Under the pieces are notes generated by a model. The model was given only the letters and a program-made list of their open reading frames with translations, was not told where the DNA came from and made no database searches. The translations under genes and the position numbers were made by a program. From the NCBI RefSeq assembly GCF_011057645.1, contig NZ_JAALGE010000001.1, positions 124,001 through 188,000 of the forward strand: a stretch of DNA of 64,000 bases, read 5' to 3'. Shown here piece after piece: positions 61,736 to 64,000 of the stretch. The first letter of the stretch is position 1. Every line of letters begins with the position of its first letter. This DNA is from Marisediminicola senii (GTDB lineage Bacteria > Actinomycetota > Actinomycetes > Actinomycetales > Microbacteriaceae).

Positions 61736-62215
61736 ATGACCACTCCACACTCGACATCGGCGGCCAGCAAGGTGCGCGGCCTGCTGCACCGCTACCGCAG
61801 GTTCCTGATCTACGGCATCATCGGCGGCGGCGCTGTCGTCATCGATGTCGCACTGTTCTGGGCCTTCACCCACTACACCGACCTCGGCACCGTGCCTGCG
61901 AACGCCCTGTCGACCGGCATCGCGCTGGTCTACAGCTTCCTCACGAACACCTTCTTCAACTTCAAGGTGCGCAGCCGCCTCTGGCTGCGGTTCCTGAGCT
62001 TCGCCATCGTCAGCGGGTTCGGGTTCGTCGTCAGTTCCCTCATGCTCTACGTGCTCGCCGACCGGATGGGCTTCGACCCGATCCTCATCAAGGTGCTCTC
62101 CCTTCCCGTCGTGCTCGTCGTGCAGTTCTTCCTCAACAGCCGCATCACCTTCGCAACCCGAACACCCGATACAGCGATTACCCCAGAGCCGCTGTCGCAA
62201 AGGAGCACAGTATGA
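61736..62215 (+). CDS. GtrA family membrane protein
   Basis: 159-residue four-helix protein of the GtrA family, thought to move polyprenyl-phosphate-linked sugars across the membrane. The first helix FLIYGIIGGGAVVIDVALFW and the loop TGIALVYSFLTNTFFNFKVR are typical. It is the second GtrA domain of the operon, besides the one fused to the DPM1-like enzyme. ATG nine bases after the GT39 stop. Its own stop overlaps the next gene (ATGA). Confidence 0.9.
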   Translation: MTTPHSTSAASKVRGLLHRYRRFLIYGIIGGGAVVIDVALFWAFTHYTDLGTVPANALSTGIALVYSFLTNTFFNFKVRSRLWLRFLSFAIVSGFGFVVSSLMLYVLADRMGFDPILIKVLSLPVVLVVQFFLNSRITFATRTPDTAITPEPLSQRSTV

Positions 62216-63663
62216 CCGAGACACGCATCACCCCGACCGTCGCCGTGGTGGGAGGAGGCTTCACCGGCCTCACCGCCGCATACGAGCTCGCCAAGCAGGG
62301 CTACTCGGTCGACGTGTACGAAGCCGCACCGCAGGTGGGCGGGCTCGTCGCCGGATTCACCCTCGACGACGGGTTCCCGCTCGAGAAGGCGTACCACTTT
62401 CTCTACACGACCGACAACCACATCATCGACATGGCCAAGGAACTCGGCGTCGACGACAAGCTCGACTTTCACCCGAGCTCCATCAAGGCGTTCTACAAGG
62501 GCGAGAAGTACGGCTTCACCACGCCGCTCGAGCTGCTCTCGTTCACGCCCCTGTCGTTCATCAACCGGGTGCGCACCGGCGTCACCGGCCTCGTGCTTCT
62601 GCGGCTCAAGAACTGGAAGCCGCTGACCACCATCACGGCCTACGACTGGCTGTGCAAGGTCAACGGCAAGAAGGCCACCGACCTGGTCTGGAAGCCGCTG
62701 CTGCAGGGCAAGTTCGACATCTACTGGGACAAGATCACCATGGCATGGCTGTGGACCCGCATCCACGTGCGCCAGACCTCGAAGATCAAGGGCGAGCGCA
62801 CCGAACGCCTCGGCTACTTCAACGGCGGATTCCGCATCGTCGTCGACCGCTGGCTGCAGGAACTCGAGAAGCGCGACGCCCGGGTCTATACGAGCTCGCA
62901 GATCACCTCCTTCGACGAGAAGGACGGCAAGCCCATGATCACGGTCGGCGGAGAGCAGAAGCAGTACGACGCCGTGCTCGCCGCGCTGCCGAGCAACGCG
63001 TTCGCGCGCATCGCGGGTGACCACCCGTCGATGACGCCGACCTACCAGAAGCAGCTGCTCGACATCGACTACCTCGCTGCCGTGCTGCTGGTCGTCACCA
63101 CCACGAAGCCCATCACCGACACCTACTGGCACCAGATCCACGATTTGGATGCCCCGTTCCTGGTGTTCCTGAGCCTCGACAGCCTCATCGGCACCGAGAA
63201 CACGGGCGGGCGCTACATCTACTACATCGGCGACTACACCCAGAACGACAGCGAGCTGATGGGCCTCACCGACGACCAGATCCGTGAGCGCTGGTATGCC
63301 GGCGCGAACCGCCTGTTCCCGGAGTTCAGCGAGGACATCGTGGTCGAGTCGCACGTGTTCAAGTTCAAGAACGCGCAGCACATCGTCGACGTGACCTACG
63401 AGTCCCGCCTGCCGGAGATGCGCACCGACCTGCCCGGGTACTACCTCGCCAACTTCTCGCAGATTTTCCCCGAAGACCGCGGAACCAACTACGCGGTACG
63501 CGAGGGCCTCAAGGTCGCCGAGATGATCACGAAGGACCTCGGACGCGCCGGCCTGGCCATCGAGGACAGCTCATCGTCGGGCCTCACCATCGCCGACCTG
63601 GCCGCGGAGACCGCGGGCCTCGACAGCGACGGTAGCGACCGCCAGAAGGGTCTCGTCGGCTGA
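62212..63663 (+). CDS. FAD-dependent oxidoreductase (amine oxidase/protoporphyrinogen oxidase-like)
   Basis: 483-residue flavoprotein. The FAD-binding Rossmann motif is VAVVGGGFTGLTAAYELAKQ near residue 11, then YEAAPQVGGLVAGF. The C-terminal FAD contact region is YYLANFSQIFPEDRGTNYAV near residue 415. Such HemY/UGM-like enzymes recur in glycan clusters and may modify a sugar or lipid, but the substrate is not evident. The ATG at 62212 overlaps the gtrA stop, with AAGGAG upstream. The frame is also open for 1.3 kb before this, but that part is a shadow of the GT39 gene. Last gene of the operon. Confidence 0.87.
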   Translation: MTETRITPTVAVVGGGFTGLTAAYELAKQGYSVDVYEAAPQVGGLVAGFTLDDGFPLEKAYHFLYTTDNHIIDMAKELGVDDKLDFHPSSIKAFYKGEKYGFTTPLELLSFTPLSFINRVRTGVTGLVLLRLKNWKPLTTITAYDWLCKVNGKKATDLVWKPLLQGKFDIYWDKITMAWLWTRIHVRQTSKIKGERTERLGYFNGGFRIVVDRWLQELEKRDARVYTSSQITSFDEKDGKPMITVGGEQKQYDAVLAALPSNAFARIAGDHPSMTPTYQKQLLDIDYLAAVLLVVTTTKPITDTYWHQIHDLDAPFLVFLSLDSLIGTENTGGRYIYYIGDYTQNDSELMGLTDDQIRERWYAGANRLFPEFSEDIVVESHVFKFKNAQHIVDVTYESRLPEMRTDLPGYYLANFSQIFPEDRGTNYAVREGLKVAEMITKDLGRAGLAIEDSSSSGLTIADLAAETAGLDSDGSDRQKGLVG

Positions 63664-63677
63664 CGCCAGCATCACCC

Positions 63678-63713
63678 CGTGGGGTCCGTCGGTCACCGCC
63701 GACGGGCCCCACG
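63678..63713. terminator. Terminator at the end of the glycan operon
   Basis: CGTGGGG-T-CCGTCGG (63678-63692) pairs with CCGACGG-G-CCCCACG (63699-63713), 14 pairs with one mismatch and a six-base loop. It lies 15 bp after the stop, between convergent genes. Confidence 0.85.
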
Positions 63714-63732
63714 CCCTGTTAACCGGGTCGCG

Positions 63733-64000
63733 CTACTCGCCGCCGAACGCCGACAGCTCGGCCTCGTACGAGTCCGCGTAGACGCCGCTCTCGTTGCCGT
63801 CCCAGTAGTGGTGCGCCTCGTACCTGAAGTTGTCGGCCGGGTCGTCGATCCAGCCGTCGGGGTGGTTCGTCGACCAGCGGGCGAGGCTCGAGTAGTCGTA
63901 GCCGCCGACCATGACCAGCGTTTCGTCTCCGCTCTCGCGGATGGCCGTGAGCACCTCCTGCGACACGTCTTCCCACAGGCCGGCCGCGGCCTGCTGGTCA
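63733..64000 (-). CDS. C-terminal end of a GH5-like glycoside hydrolase, cut by the window edge
   Basis: Only the last 88 codons are visible; the frame is open to the right edge, so the start lies outside. The tract ETLVMVGGYDYSSLARWSTN followed by NFRYEAHHYWDGNESGVYAD resembles the late strands of family 5 glycosidases (cellulase fold), where the RYEAHxYxD tract sits near the active site. The end at AFGGE comes early after that tract, so either the domain ends abruptly or part of the barrel is lost. Family call is tentative. It converges on the glycan operon. Confidence 0.6.
   Translation of the reverse strand, partial: DQQAAAGLWEDVSQEVLTAIRESGDETLVMVGGYDYSSLARWSTNHPDGWIDDPADNFRYEAHHYWDGNESGVYADSYEAELSAFGGE

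Noticed and set aside
60889-62211. A 440-codon upstream extension of the FAD oxidoreductase frame
   Set aside because: It overlaps the GT39 and GtrA genes out of frame; the real start at 62212 has a ribosome-binding site and begins at the FAD motif.

Overview
The window comes from the chromosome of a high-G+C Gram-positive bacterium, most likely an actinobacterium of the family Microbacteriaceae. The evidence is the strong G/C third-position bias with abundant ggatgc/gcatcc, a DUF3073 gene, the three-part FGAM synthase (PurS, PurQ and a small PurL), an RskA-type anti-sigma factor, a class F-type sortase and LAATG surface proteins. The genus cannot be fixed by eye. I see no rRNA, tRNA, CRISPR array, insertion sequence or prophage.

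Layout. 1-16.8 kb is core metabolism and transport: a catalase cut by the window edge, purL, a DUF2254 membrane protein, DUF3817 and nadE (4-bp overlap), a short-chain reductase, a SulP transporter, RNase J, a BCCT transporter, release factor 3, purQ-purS and an AI-2E-type transporter. 16.9-20.1 kb is a cell-surface stress island: a DUF4397 exported protein, a sortase, an ECF sigma factor and its zinc-finger anti-sigma factor. 20.2-26.1 kb holds purC, purD, purF and purM with an SCP-like protein and a small membrane protein, so seven purine genes lie within 25 kb but are broken up by unrelated genes. 26.2-33.5 kb is DUF3073 and a carbohydrate locus: a glycogen-debranching-type glucosidase is divergent from a LacI regulator, a lipoprotein binding protein and two permeases, with a 14-bp palindromic operator between them. 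33.5-37.4 kb holds a serine/threonine dehydratase, an aldolase and a KimA-like permease, the last two translationally coupled.

37.6-48.3 kb is accessory: an LAATG surface protein, a membrane protein, a YCII-type protein, a TipA-like MerR regulator with an internal ribosome-binding site, an RND pump, a VanZ protein, a lipoprotein esterase, a second short-chain dehydrogenase and a GntP permease. 48.3-51.9 kb has a DEAD-box helicase with a very long Arg/Asp/Tyr/Gly repeat tail at its N-terminus and a structured leader, then a CDF metal exporter. 52.1-56.1 kb has a secreted, LAATG-bearing 5'-nucleotidase and a cysK-cysE operon. 56.1-63.7 kb is a five-gene membrane glycan operon (DPM1-GtrA fusion, BcsA-like GT2, GT39, GtrA, FAD oxidoreductase) behind an unusual 435-bp C-rich leader. 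A glycoside hydrolase fragment faces it at the right edge.

The most interesting signals are the glycan operon and its leader, the in-frame internal start in the TipA-like gene, the sortase with a lipobox and no arginine at the expected position, the shared operator and overlapping divergent promoters of the LacI locus, the helicase repeat tail, and a recurring habit of short tandem repeats in the spaces at gene ends.
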